From positions 1 to 64,000 of the forward strand of contig JAFLUB010000001.1 of NCBI GenBank assembly GCA_022509025.1: a stretch of DNA of 64,000 nt. The letters run 5' to 3'. The position numbers and the translations under genes were made by a program. Position 1 is the first letter of the stretch; the number at the start of each line of letters is the position of its first letter. The notes beneath the pieces are model-generated. The model searched no databases, was not told where the DNA came from, and saw only the letters and a program-made list of their open reading frames with translations. This document shows positions 1 through 6,808 of this stretch, piece after piece. Source of the DNA: Oscillospiraceae bacterium (lineage in GTDB: Bacteria > Bacillota > Clostridia > UBA1381).

Positions 1-110
1 CGGTGAGCCTCCGTCATTTTTTCGCTGTCGCTCTAAAATGCCACCTCCCTCCAAAGCGCCAAAGGCGCGTTGCAGGGAGGCTAACGCATGCCATCAACAT
101 ACCGACAAAA
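1..110. repeat. Left-edge intergenic palindromic sequence
   Basis: No gene is seen here. Positions 47-93 form an imperfect hairpin in which CCTCCCT pairs with AGGGAGG, with an inner GCGCC/GGCGC arm. The first 25 bases (GGTGAG, then CCGTC, then ATTTTTTCGC) resemble the right end of the dispersed element at 13171-13314, so this may be another copy cut by the window edge. That relation is an inference from eye alignment. Confidence 0.35.
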
Positions 111-150
111 CTATAATTTAGCTCACCAACAAATTTCAATTTGTTGATAT

Positions 151-187
151 ACAAAAAACGTATGAAAACCAATTAGTTTTCATACGT
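151..187 (-). terminator. Intrinsic terminator of the GerMN gene
   Basis: ACGTATGAAAAC (158-169) and GTTTTCATACGT (176-187) form a perfect 12-base-pair stem with a 6-base loop. Read on the minus strand the stem is followed by a run of T (152-157), just downstream of the stop codon at 211. Confidence 0.85.
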
Positions 188-210
188 CACATTTGCCATA
201 TACAAATATT

Positions 211-732
211 TTACACATAATAATCAGGAATAAACGTTTCGCGCATATCTACGTATCCCATAAATTTTTTCTGGATTTCACCGTCAATGGTGAAGCGCAC
301 ATTCACAATACCATCCAATTCAGTGAGTGAATTCACGATAGAATATATCGTGAGAATTTCCAAATCACGCCCGTCCGGATGCGACTCTACCATACTGTTT
401 TTTATATCCACATATGCAATATTGTCCTTTATTCTGACAGTCATACAACCCTTCTCGTTCGGAATAAGGCGGCGGATTTTCGGATTTTCGTCATGTCCCT
501 CAATCAGAGTATCCAGCACATACTGCGCCATTCTCTTTGTACTTGTCCCGGGTATAGACGTTTTAACAGGCATAAGGCGCATCATATCTGCGTCAACAAA
601 ATATATTTTTACCGTGACAGGTTCCGGATTTACTGAGTGAGGCACAAAAAATGTGCTGATTGCCGCGGCAATTAGCAAAGCGAAAATTATATGTTTTAGT
701 ATAGTATCTTTTCTAATCGTTATAATCTGCAA
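211..732 (-). CDS. GerMN-domain protein, membrane anchored
   Basis: The protein has an N-terminal hydrophobic segment followed by an extracytoplasmic GerMN (sporulation/spore germination) domain of about 130 residues. This is the fold found in GerM of Bacillus, which acts in spore envelope assembly. Visible family features are VKIYFVD near the domain start, LIPNEKG in the middle and the closing strand around INSMVES. The most upstream ATG (745-747) overlaps the Shine-Dalgarno sequence ATGGAGG itself, so it cannot be the start. The TTG at 732, 7 bases after GGAGG, is the better start and gives 173 residues. It ends before a strong terminator. No lipobox is seen. Its substrate is unknown. Confidence 0.7.
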   Translation of the reverse strand: MQIITIRKDTILKHIIFALLIAAAISTFFVPHSVNPEPVTVKIYFVDADMMRLMPVKTSIPGTSTKRMAQYVLDTLIEGHDENPKIRRLIPNEKGCMTVRIKDNIAYVDIKNSMVESHPDGRDLEILTIYSIVNSLTELDGIVNVRFTIDGEIQKKFMGYVDMRETFIPDYYV

Positions 733-780
733 AGTAAAAACCTCCATATATTTAAATATATGAAGGAAGTTTATAGAATA

Positions 781-1032
781 TTACTGATTTTTGCTGAGTT
801 CCAACGCTCTTGCAAGCTGGTCGGGGCATGATGTTCCGCGTCCGTTACAGTTAGTGCCCTTAAGACGTCTGATTATCTCGTCAATATGCATACCCTCAGC
901 AAGCGCGCTTATTCCCTGCGTGTTGCCATTGCAGCCCCTTGTGAAGCGGACATTGCTGACAATTCCGTCATTCACTTCGAAATCAATCTGAGCGCTGCAT
1001 ACGCCCTGGGGCTGGAAACTGTATTTTGCCAT
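781..1032 (-). CDS. TSCPD-domain protein, TIGR03905 type
   Basis: Small protein of 83 residues with conserved cysteines, including the TSCPD signature near residue 66 and cysteines in GVCSAQ, RGCNGN and TNCNGRG. This matches the TIGR03905 family of clostridial proteins related to the C-terminal TSCPD domain of vitamin B12-dependent ribonucleotide reductases; its function is unknown and metal or nucleotide binding is only inferred. The start at 1032 is preceded by GGAGG at a good distance. A longer frame beginning at 1068 runs through the leader hairpin and is unlikely. It is transcribed divergently from the transaldolase gene. Confidence 0.75.
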   Translation of the reverse strand: MAKYSFQPQGVCSAQIDFEVNDGIVSNVRFTRGCNGNTQGISALAEGMHIDEIIRRLKGTNCNGRGTSCPDQLARALELSKNQ

Positions 1033-1110
1033 AATTACTCCTCCGTTTCTCCGCCGGTACAGCGGCATAAATCATAACTTAATTATACATTAATTATTTC
1101 TAATTTTCAA
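1033..1110 (-). promoter_or_regulatory. Promoter and RBS leader hairpin of the TSCPD gene
   Basis: TTGAAA (complement of 1105-1110) and TATAAT (complement of 1082-1087) are 17 bases apart. The predicted transcript starts close to 1075 and opens with GTTATGATTTATG, then a short hairpin CCGCT/GGCGG, then the Shine-Dalgarno GGAGG. The same leader architecture occurs upstream of the genes starting at 13129, 48348 and 54806. Confidence 0.6.
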
Positions 1111-1119
1111 CCGTATCTA

Positions 1120-1148
1120 TTGACTAAACAGGAAAAATTTTATATAAT
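1120..1148 (+). promoter_or_regulatory. SigA-type promoter of transaldolase gene
   Basis: TTGACT (1120-1125) and TATAAT (1143-1148) with a 17-base spacer, about 30 bases before the ribosome-binding site AGGAGG of the downstream gene. Confidence 0.75.
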
Positions 1149-1180
1149 ATATATAATAATTTAATAGGAGGAATTTATAA

Positions 1181-1831
1181 ATGAAACTATTTATAGACAC
1201 AGCAAACGTTGATGAGATAAAACAGGCCAATGACATGGGCGTTATCTGCGGCGTTACAACGAATCCCTCGCTTATAGCAAAGGAAGGCAGAGATTTTGTT
1301 GAGGTTGTTAAAGAGATTACAACTATTGTAGACGGACCAATCAGCGCGGAGGTTATTTCTCTTGACGCTCAGCAAATGGTTGAAGAGGCTAAGCCTCTTG
1401 CGGCTATACACAAGAATATAATTATCAAAATCCCGATGTGCGCAGAGGGTCTTAAGGCTGTTAAACAGCTTAAAAAGCTTGGTATAAAGACCAATGTTAC
1501 TCTTGTTTTCTCAGCTGCGCAGGCTATTCTTGCAGCAAGAGCAGGCGCAACATATGTCAGCCCGTTTCTTGGCAGATTAGACGATATCGGTTCAAACGGT
1601 ATGATTCTTATCGAAGAAATCGCCGATATTTTCAAGCTTCATGATATAAAGACAGAAATCATTGCCGCAAGCATCAGACATCCTATTCACGTTGTTGACG
1701 CGGCAAGAGCAGGCTGTGATATCGCCACTGTACCGTATAAGGTAATAGCTCAGATGATTAATCATCCTCTGACAGACAACGGTATTGACAGATTCCTTAA
1801 GGATTGGGAAACAGTTCCGAAGAGTTTATAA
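1181..1831 (+). CDS. fsa: Transaldolase / fructose-6-phosphate aldolase family (TalC type)
   Basis: At 216 residues this is the short transaldolase class that includes bacterial TalC and fructose-6-phosphate aldolase, a cytoplasmic TIM barrel forming a Schiff base. Seen motifs are the start MKLFIDTAN, the GVTTNPSL loop, the catalytic lysine in IIIKIPM near residue 85, and AASIRHP near residue 165. In the pentose phosphate pathway such enzymes move dihydroxyacetone units between sugar phosphates; sequence alone does not separate transaldolase from aldolase activity. RBS AGGAGG precedes the ATG. It is a single-gene unit between its own promoter (1120) and terminator (1849). Confidence 0.93.
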   Translation: MKLFIDTANVDEIKQANDMGVICGVTTNPSLIAKEGRDFVEVVKEITTIVDGPISAEVISLDAQQMVEEAKPLAAIHKNIIIKIPMCAEGLKAVKQLKKLGIKTNVTLVFSAAQAILAARAGATYVSPFLGRLDDIGSNGMILIEEIADIFKLHDIKTEIIAASIRHPIHVVDAARAGCDIATVPYKVIAQMINHPLTDNGIDRFLKDWETVPKSL

Positions 1832-1848
1832 TTAACACAGACATAAAG

Positions 1849-1879
1849 AAGGATGTATCGCGATGATACATCCTTTTTT
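1849..1879 (+). terminator. Intrinsic terminator of transaldolase gene
   Basis: AAGGATGTATC (1849-1859) pairs with GATACATCCTT (1865-1875) and is followed by T residues. Confidence 0.9.
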
Positions 1880-1904
1880 ATGTACATAATCATGGTTAAC
1901 TTAC

Positions 1905-2050
1905 AGTTGATGATAACATAATGTACTGATTTTCTATTACATTTCCATTTGATGTCTTAATACAACAACTGTTCTGAGCATAATTATTCCGCTGCGCGGT
2001 TTACCCATACAGGGTCTGTAGACACAAAGAGGTTATTGTTTAGTAGCCAC
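1905..2050 (-). pseudogene. Duplicated 3' fragment of the cohesin/CuAO gene
   Basis: On the minus strand, ending at a TAA at 1984-1986, the sequence encodes FVSTDPVWVNRAAE, almost the same as the C-terminus of the protein at 5359-6375 (FYVSTDPVWVNRADE). The match continues into the downstream flank (1905-1983 compared with about 5285-5358, including shared ATTACATTTCC/ATTATATTTCC and CAACAAC blocks). No start or remainder of the gene is present. This is a broken copy of the tail of the neighbouring gene. Confidence 0.75.
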
Positions 2051-2091
2051 ATAAAGCAAATATCTCTGTCGCAACCTTCTTCTATTTGTCT

Positions 2092-2340
2092 TTACAAAAA
2101 GAGTTTTCTCATGTATCCGTATGCTAAAAGCTTAAAGAGGGTCTTAGGCGAGTGTTTTCGCCAAATTCTACAATATTTGTTACATATGTTTGTATAGTCT
2201 AATTCATCGCATATTTCTGATAAAAGTACTACTGGATCGTTATCGGGAATTTTACATCCTAAATTTAATGGTAAAACTACCTGATTTATTGCTCTCATTG
2301 TTGTATAATTAACCTGTTTTCTTTTAGATTTATTGTGCAA
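2092..2340 (-). pseudogene. Truncated IS1182-like transposase N-terminus
   Basis: The 82-residue frame has the N-terminal pattern of IS1182-family DDE transposases: a VVLPLNLGCKIPDNDP block, a region equivalent to the divergent helical domain, then TLFKLLAYGYMRKLF. Full transposases in this family exceed 400 residues, so only the N-terminal domain remains and the catalytic DDE region is missing. No convincing Shine-Dalgarno site is seen, and an internal ATG at 2298 could equally be the original start. It lies beside the duplicated gene tail at 1905-2050, consistent with past rearrangement. Confidence 0.7.
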
Positions 2341-2362
2341 ATTAATTATATACTATGAATGC

Positions 2363-2403
2363 AGAAAAGACCCAACCTATTTTCATGGATTTGAGTCTTT
2401 TCT
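2363..2403 (-). terminator. Weak hairpin downstream of DUF6514 gene
   Basis: AGAAAAGAC (2363-2371) pairs with GTCTTTTCT (2395-2403) across a 23-base loop. There is no clear T run on the minus strand, so terminator function is uncertain. Confidence 0.35.
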
Positions 2404-2441
2404 TTTGAGGCTTAACGCAACAACCACTTTCATTCCCCTAT

Positions 2442-2642
2442 TTACTGCTCTAAAAAATCTTCTACTGCATCATACAGATGAATCGGATCAAGATTGTACT
2501 TATTGAAATCATTTACTAAATTTTCTACTGCCGATTTATCAGTTGACACATTGTGAACTGTATACGTATCGGCATAACGTATACCGTAAACAACTACCTC
2601 CATGCTTTCTATTACTTCTTTTTCTCTTGTAACAGCGTACAC
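2442..2642 (-). CDS. DUF6514 family protein
   Basis: Small acidic protein of 66 residues. The pattern VYGIRY, then VSTDKSAVENLV, then a closing LDPIHLYDAVEDFL matches the clostridial DUF6514 family, whose role is unknown. The start codon is GTG at 2642, preceded by AGGAGGGGAG at about 4 bases. A palindrome overlaps its predicted -35 region (2674-2695), which suggests regulation. Confidence 0.7.
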   Translation of the reverse strand: MYAVTREKEVIESMEVVVYGIRYADTYTVHNVSTDKSAVENLVNDFNKYNLDPIHLYDAVEDFLEQ

Positions 2643-2663
2643 TATCTCCCCTCCTTTTTACTA

Positions 2664-2695
2664 ATTATACATAATTTTACCATATTTGGTAAAAT
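2664..2695 (-). promoter_or_regulatory. Promoter with palindromic operator candidate
   Basis: TATAAT (complement of 2664-2669) with a weak -35 TTACCA 17 bases upstream. A perfect dyad, ATTTTACC (2674-2681) and GGTAAAAT (2688-2695) around 6 bases, covers the -35 and spacer, the usual position of a repressor site. Confidence 0.45.
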
Positions 2696-3353
2696 ATTCA
2701 ATATATGAAAATAATTTGTAAATATAGCGTAAAATCCATGAAACAAAAAGGAACTACCATTTAGCCCCAAAAAGGGGGTGTTGCTTAACGCAACACCCCC
2801 ATAAAGATTACTGCTAGTATTATAGCTTGTGAAATAATATTGTGATAGCAATATAAATTTTCCTTATATATGTAAAGTGATATATTAGACACACTATATC
2901 AATCGTTGAATCACTCTATTCTCAAAATGTCTAATGCAAATACAAACAGATCCTCTTATAGCCATAGTTATATCAATAACGCATATTTAAAATCCTTACT
3001 CATGCCTTATTGTAAGTATGTAAGGTGTAGCAATAGAATTGAGGTTGTAGATATTGTTTTTAGCGTGTTGTTGGGGATAGCGTTCGATATAACAGACTAT
3101 CTATAAATTTATTAAAAATGTAATTATAAGTACTGGATTATATTTTTAGGTCTTTAGACATTACTAACACCGCTATAGAGCAATGTCAGTATGTCGCCAA
3201 AATGGCATATATCGTACTGTTCACACAAACGGATAATTAAGTAATACGGTTTATCTGTATATATTTAAAATCTAACTTAATTCATTAATTACTCACCGGA
3301 AAACCATTCATGAAAACAGGCAACATGCATATTATCGTTTATGTTTATCAGTA
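2696..3353. other. Long AT-rich intergenic stretch
   Basis: About 660 bases without a credible gene. The only structure I can support is the hairpin at 2774-2800. Short open frames at 2642-2851 (minus) and 2906-3106 (plus) lack Shine-Dalgarno sites and family resemblance. This is probably decayed sequence next to the transposase remnant. Confidence 0.6.
2774..2800. terminator. GC-rich perfect hairpin
   Basis: GGGGGTGTTGC (2774-2784) and GCAACACCCCC (2790-2800) form a perfect 11-base-pair stem with a 5-base loop. On the minus strand TTTTT follows directly, as in an intrinsic terminator, but no intact gene ends here, so it may be left over from a lost gene. Confidence 0.55.
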
Positions 3354-3794
3354 TTAAACAGTCCTGCTAAACTTCACATACGATTCTACATAATTCCAGT
3401 TGCTGTCATATGCGGTATGTGTAAGGCGCAGACGGTATGAATAATTTGAGTTGCCATAATAAGTTTCGCTAATACCGGCAAATGAATTACCTGTTGCTGA
3501 CCATGTTTTGATTGTATGCCAACCACCGTTATACTCTTGTAGTTCTACAGTCACTGCTGAGTGGTAACCTAATTGTACAGCCGTTGAACCATAACACGTT
3601 AATTTACATAATGAACCTTTTTGAAGATTATTGGACATTTGGACAATCGCAATATTCTGAACAGAGTCAGAAGGAGCGATATTGTTGACTGATGCGTCAG
3701 CACCCGGTACTGCCGCAGTCGCTGTTGCACCAATAACCAACATTAATGCCATACCTAAAGCTGCTACTTTTTTGAATAGATTTGATTTTTTCAT
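3354..3794 (-). CDS. Small secreted protein, DUF6147-like
   Basis: 146 residues starting at MKKSN with a clear signal peptide: basic start, then the hydrophobic LGMALMLVIGATATAA and a likely cleavage after alanine near residue 31. The mature part is about 110 residues, rich in Tyr, Ser and Asn, with YYGNSNYSYRLRLTHTAY, and looks like a small all-beta secreted fold resembling DUF6147 proteins of Clostridia. That family call is tentative. AAGGAGG precedes the ATG at 3794, so the upstream ATG at 3836 is not used. It is the third gene of the sigma/anti-sigma operon and is a plausible target or sensor of that system. Confidence 0.65.
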   Translation of the reverse strand: MKKSNLFKKVAALGMALMLVIGATATAAVPGADASVNNIAPSDSVQNIAIVQMSNNLQKGSLCKLTCYGSTAVQLGYHSAVTVELQEYNGGWHTIKTWSATGNSFAGISETYYGNSNYSYRLRLTHTAYDSNWNYVESYVKFSRTV

Positions 3795-3863
3795 AATAAA
3801 AACCTCCTTAATTGTTTTTTCATAAATAAAACTCAATTAAGGAGAAAATGGGGACAATTTACT

Positions 3864-4553
3864 CTAATTTTGTCCAATTAGCACGCTTTTTGCAATTTTT
3901 ATTAACTCATTTTTTTCAATATTGCCATATAGCATATATGAATGTTGCTCATCACCCCAAATCAAAGTCTTTACACTATCTTTATTTATAAAAATTACAT
4001 CTTTGTCGCTTAAAGTCAATTCTTCGACAAACGCTCCTTCTGTATCAACATTTGATATTGTATCAGCATTTTGTATAGTTAAAATAAAATACTGTTCTTG
4101 ATTTTTAAACAGTAAAAATATATTTTCATTAAGTTGCATATTATCTAATTGTATAAATCCATTTGGAATATACCCAATATTTATGTCATCATCAGAATAA
4201 AAACCTGCTTCACCGTCATCAAAATGATAGTTAGTATTTGGTTCTTCTGATTTCATTATAAAATTCAAAAATTTCGCACGCCACGCGTTCACACTGAATA
4301 CACTTACAGACACAACAACTACTACTATCAGAAGAATACATGCACAGCGCATTAAATACCGTACAAACTTTTTCTTAAAAAGTTTACGTTGTTCATCTCT
4401 GAACAGTTTTCTCATCTTTTGTTCATGTTCCTCCGAAAATATAATATTTTCTGGTTCTTGTAGTTTTGTTCCTATATTTTTATCTGCCTGAATTGCAGCT
4501 TCAGTCAGCAACATATCAAAAACTTCATCAAAAGAGCTGTCATTTCTATTCAT
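3864..4553 (-). CDS. DUF4367-type anti-sigma factor
   Basis: 229 residues: a cytoplasmic N-terminus of about 85 residues, one membrane span (ACILLIVVVVVSVSVFSV, about residues 70-90), and an extracytoplasmic DUF4367-like domain with a predicted membrane-proximal YIPNGF motif. This is the usual build of clostridial ECF anti-sigma factors, which hold the sigma factor at the membrane until a surface signal arrives. Its ATG overlaps the end of the sigma gene by 8 bases and its Shine-Dalgarno GGAGGG lies inside that gene, so translation is probably coupled. Confidence 0.8.
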   Translation of the reverse strand: MNRNDSSFDEVFDMLLTEAAIQADKNIGTKLQEPENIIFSEEHEQKMRKLFRDEQRKLFKKKFVRYLMRCACILLIVVVVVSVSVFSVNAWRAKFLNFIMKSEEPNTNYHFDDGEAGFYSDDDINIGYIPNGFIQLDNMQLNENIFLLFKNQEQYFILTIQNADTISNVDTEGAFVEELTLSDKDVIFINKDSVKTLIWGDEQHSYMLYGNIEKNELIKIAKSVLIGQN

Positions 4554-5103
4554 ATTTATCCCTCCTGTTCAGGCTTCGGATTAGCATATGCTTTGCTCTA
4601 GTCAATCTCTTTTTTACCGTTTCCACATTTATATTCAGGAGTTTGGCAATTTCTTCTCTTTTGTAATTGTGTACACGCCTTAAAATGAATACATCCCGAT
4701 ATATAGGTGGCAAAGCTTCTATTGCTTCTACGATATCATTAATAGTTTCTCTTTTGATTACAATATCCAGAGAATCCGATACTGTTTCACTATCATCGGA
4801 GGACACATATTCTGTGGCATAATCATATTGATTAAGTGGTAGTTTTGCTTTTACCATATCTATAGCTGTATTTCTGCATATAATAACCAAGTAGCTTCTT
4901 GTTTGAGGAATATTATTCTCATTTATCTTATGTAAGTTCCTTATAACTTTCACAAAGGAATCATGGATTGCGTCTTCTGCTAATAACTGGTCGTGTAAGA
5001 TTTGGTATGCTTCTTTATACATCAGATTTTTGTATTTCTCATATAATCGCATTACCTTTTCTCTATCATCATTATTTTCTATATCCATAAAAATGACAAG
5101 CAT
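4546..5103 (-). CDS. ECF-type RNA polymerase sigma factor
   Basis: 185 residues with sigma region 2 (LYEKYKNLMYKEAYQIL, then AEDAIHDSFVKV, about residues 20-60) and region 4 (ALPPIYRDVFILRRVHNYKREEIAKLL, followed by VETVKKRLTRA, about residues 128-175). It belongs to the SigV/SigW-like extracytoplasmic function group and should direct RNA polymerase to its own and related promoters. AGGGGG stands 6 bases before the ATG. It begins a three-gene operon with an anti-sigma factor and a small secreted protein. Confidence 0.9.
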   Translation of the reverse strand: MLVIFMDIENNDDREKVMRLYEKYKNLMYKEAYQILHDQLLAEDAIHDSFVKVIRNLHKINENNIPQTRSYLVIICRNTAIDMVKAKLPLNQYDYATEYVSSDDSETVSDSLDIVIKRETINDIVEAIEALPPIYRDVFILRRVHNYKREEIAKLLNINVETVKKRLTRAKHMLIRSLNRRDKYE

Positions 5104-5247
5104 ATACTACCCCCTCTTTCTTCAGATTAATTGTGGCACAAATTTTTCAATTATACCACATTATATCTAAGATTTCATCATTTGTATATCAAAAATACCA
5201 CGTAATAAAACGTGGTTCGATAAAAGCTGACACCAATAATATATAGA

Positions 5248-5282
5248 ATAGATATCCACCCGCTATGCGAGTGGATATCTAT
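5248..5282 (-). terminator. Hairpin downstream of cohesin/CuAO gene
   Basis: ATAGATATCCAC (5248-5259) pairs with GTGGATATCTAT (5271-5282), with CGC/GCG extending the stem. The T run on the minus strand is weak. It lies between the stop at 5359 and the sigma gene start at 5103. Confidence 0.65.
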
Positions 5283-5358
5283 TGTTGCTCATGCATAATA
5301 ACATTCTATTATATTTCCGTTTATCATCTCAATGCAACAACCACATCTCTGATTGCAA

Positions 5359-6375
5359 TTATTCGTCTGCACGGTTTACCCATACAGGGTCTGTAGATAC
5401 ATAGAAATCATTACCTAAATACTCTGTAGAACCCGATGAGTCAACGCTTTCGTCTATAGCATCAAGAAGAAGCGATGAATTATAACCAATATCTGTTCTA
5501 TATCCATTTGATAGTTCGAATGCGCCTTCTTTACCGTTGATTGAGCGGAATGTCAGTTTCATCACTTTTCCGTCAGTTTTAGCTGCATGTTCTGCGTCGA
5601 TAGTAACATAAACAGCCTTGACCATGTCATCGCTAAACTTATCGTTAGCCACGCCCATAGCATCTTCAAATGTAGAATCACCATTCATAAGCTGCGCGTC
5701 TACAAATTCAAAGTTTTCCTTGTTGTAGCGGACTGTTGCAGTAACACCCGAAACAAATTTACCATCAGGAATATTTGACGCTTCTATGTATATATCAACT
5801 GTTTCACCTTCTGCTACTGTATCTGAACCTGTTGAAAGAGCAAATGCCGGTACACCGTCATAAGAGGCAGGAGCGTCTGCAGTGGTAATATTAATTGTAT
5901 ACGCATCGCCGTCCCATTTTACGTCCGCATTAAGAGCCTCGCTTATCGCGCGCAGAGGAATCATTGTTCTGCCTGTATCCTCCATAATTAACGGAGCAAC
6001 ATCAAGAGCTACAAGAGTTTCGGGAGCTTCAAAGCCGCCTGTTGTGAAAATTGAAGCAAACATATTGCTCATATCATAAACTCTCATTGTGTTGTCATCA
6101 ATAGCAAGATTTATAATAGTATTACGGTCTTTGCTTTCAACTTCAACCTCTCTTTTTTCTCCATCCCATGTAACCTTAGCGCCCATTGCTTCAAAAACGC
6201 CTCTTGCCGGAACAACCGTATGGCCCTCACCGAGTATAACCGGTTCCTGATCGGCAAACATAATCTGTGCATTGTTGATAAATACCTGAGGCGCTTTATC
6301 ATCCGCCATAGCTGCTGTTCCTAAAGCTGAAACTACAGCCGCTGCAGCAACAATACATATTAACTTTTTCTTCAT
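5359..6375 (-). CDS. Secreted CuAO-N-domain protein with cohesin-like domain
   Basis: 338 residues beginning at MKKKLIC with a signal peptide cleaved after AMA. Residues about 28-175 carry two copper-amine-oxidase-N (stalk) repeats, with VVPARGVFEAMGAKVTWDG and MIPLRAISEALNADVKWDG. Residues about 180-320 look like a cohesin-type beta sandwich: VAEGETVDIYIEASNIP, SGVTATVRYNKENFEF, then GKVMKLTFRS. In cellulosome-like systems cohesins bind dockerins, and a dockerin protein lies 3 kb upstream. No SLH, sortase or transmembrane anchor is visible; the CuAO-N repeats may bind the wall. A damaged copy of its tail sits at 1905-2050. The cohesin call rests on pattern only. Confidence 0.72.
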   Translation of the reverse strand: MKKKLICIVAAAAVVSALGTAAMADDKAPQVFINNAQIMFADQEPVILGEGHTVVPARGVFEAMGAKVTWDGEKREVEVESKDRNTIINLAIDDNTMRVYDMSNMFASIFTTGGFEAPETLVALDVAPLIMEDTGRTMIPLRAISEALNADVKWDGDAYTINITTADAPASYDGVPAFALSTGSDTVAEGETVDIYIEASNIPDGKFVSGVTATVRYNKENFEFVDAQLMNGDSTFEDAMGVANDKFSDDMVKAVYVTIDAEHAAKTDGKVMKLTFRSINGKEGAFELSNGYRTDIGYNSSLLLDAIDESVDSSGSTEYLGNDFYVSTDPVWVNRADE

Positions 6376-6419
6376 AAAAATCACCATAGCCTTTCTGCCC
6401 ACAAACAGTAATGAAAATT

Positions 6420-6548
6420 ATTAACGCGCTTATTGTGGGCGGATAAGGCGTTAAGTGGTGATTATGCCCATGTGCGTTTTTCGAAGCATGCGAGAAAAAA
6501 TTCGCGCGGGCAATCAAATCCGGTTAACGTGATTTTTCACGTTAATCC
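6420..6548. repeat. Palindromic intergenic element ending in TTTTTCACGTTA
   Basis: Within the 433-base gap 6376-6808 this segment holds several inverted repeats, the clearest being TTAACGTGA/TTCACGTTAA around 6512-6536. Its TTTTTCACGTTA end matches the ends of the elements at 13171-13314 and 25777-25988. The rest of the gap up to 6760 is plain AT-rich sequence in which I see nothing. Confidence 0.45.
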
Positions 6549-6760
6549 TTCCTTTCTAATCAAAGTAATATAATTGTAACATAAAAATCTGAAATATACA
6601 ATAAAAAAATAAAATTTTATATAGCATTAGCAAAGAAAATGTAGTATATTAATCGAAATATGTACAAATTCTCGAAAATATGGGAATAAACAGGATATAA
6701 ATATATTTTGATGTGATTTGGGTTAATAGGTAAATTGCAATTTATAATTCAAAGAAAGCA

Positions 6761-6791
6761 TAAAAAGAACAGTCCCGAAGGACTGTTCTTT
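6761..6791 (-). terminator. Intrinsic terminator of SLH gene
   Basis: AAAGAACAGTCC (6764-6775) and GGACTGTTCTTT (6780-6791) form a perfect 12-base-pair stem with a CGAA loop; the minus strand continues with T residues. Confidence 0.9.
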
Positions 6792-6808
6792 AAATATTCA
6801 CTATGGAA

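Noticed and set aside
2642-2851. 69-codon minus-strand frame
   Set aside because: Runs through the GC-rich hairpin 2774-2800 and the palindromic promoter of the next gene, without a ribosome site.
2906-3106. 66-codon plus-strand frame in the long intergenic gap
   Set aside because: Starts at TTG without Shine-Dalgarno and has no recognisable pattern.
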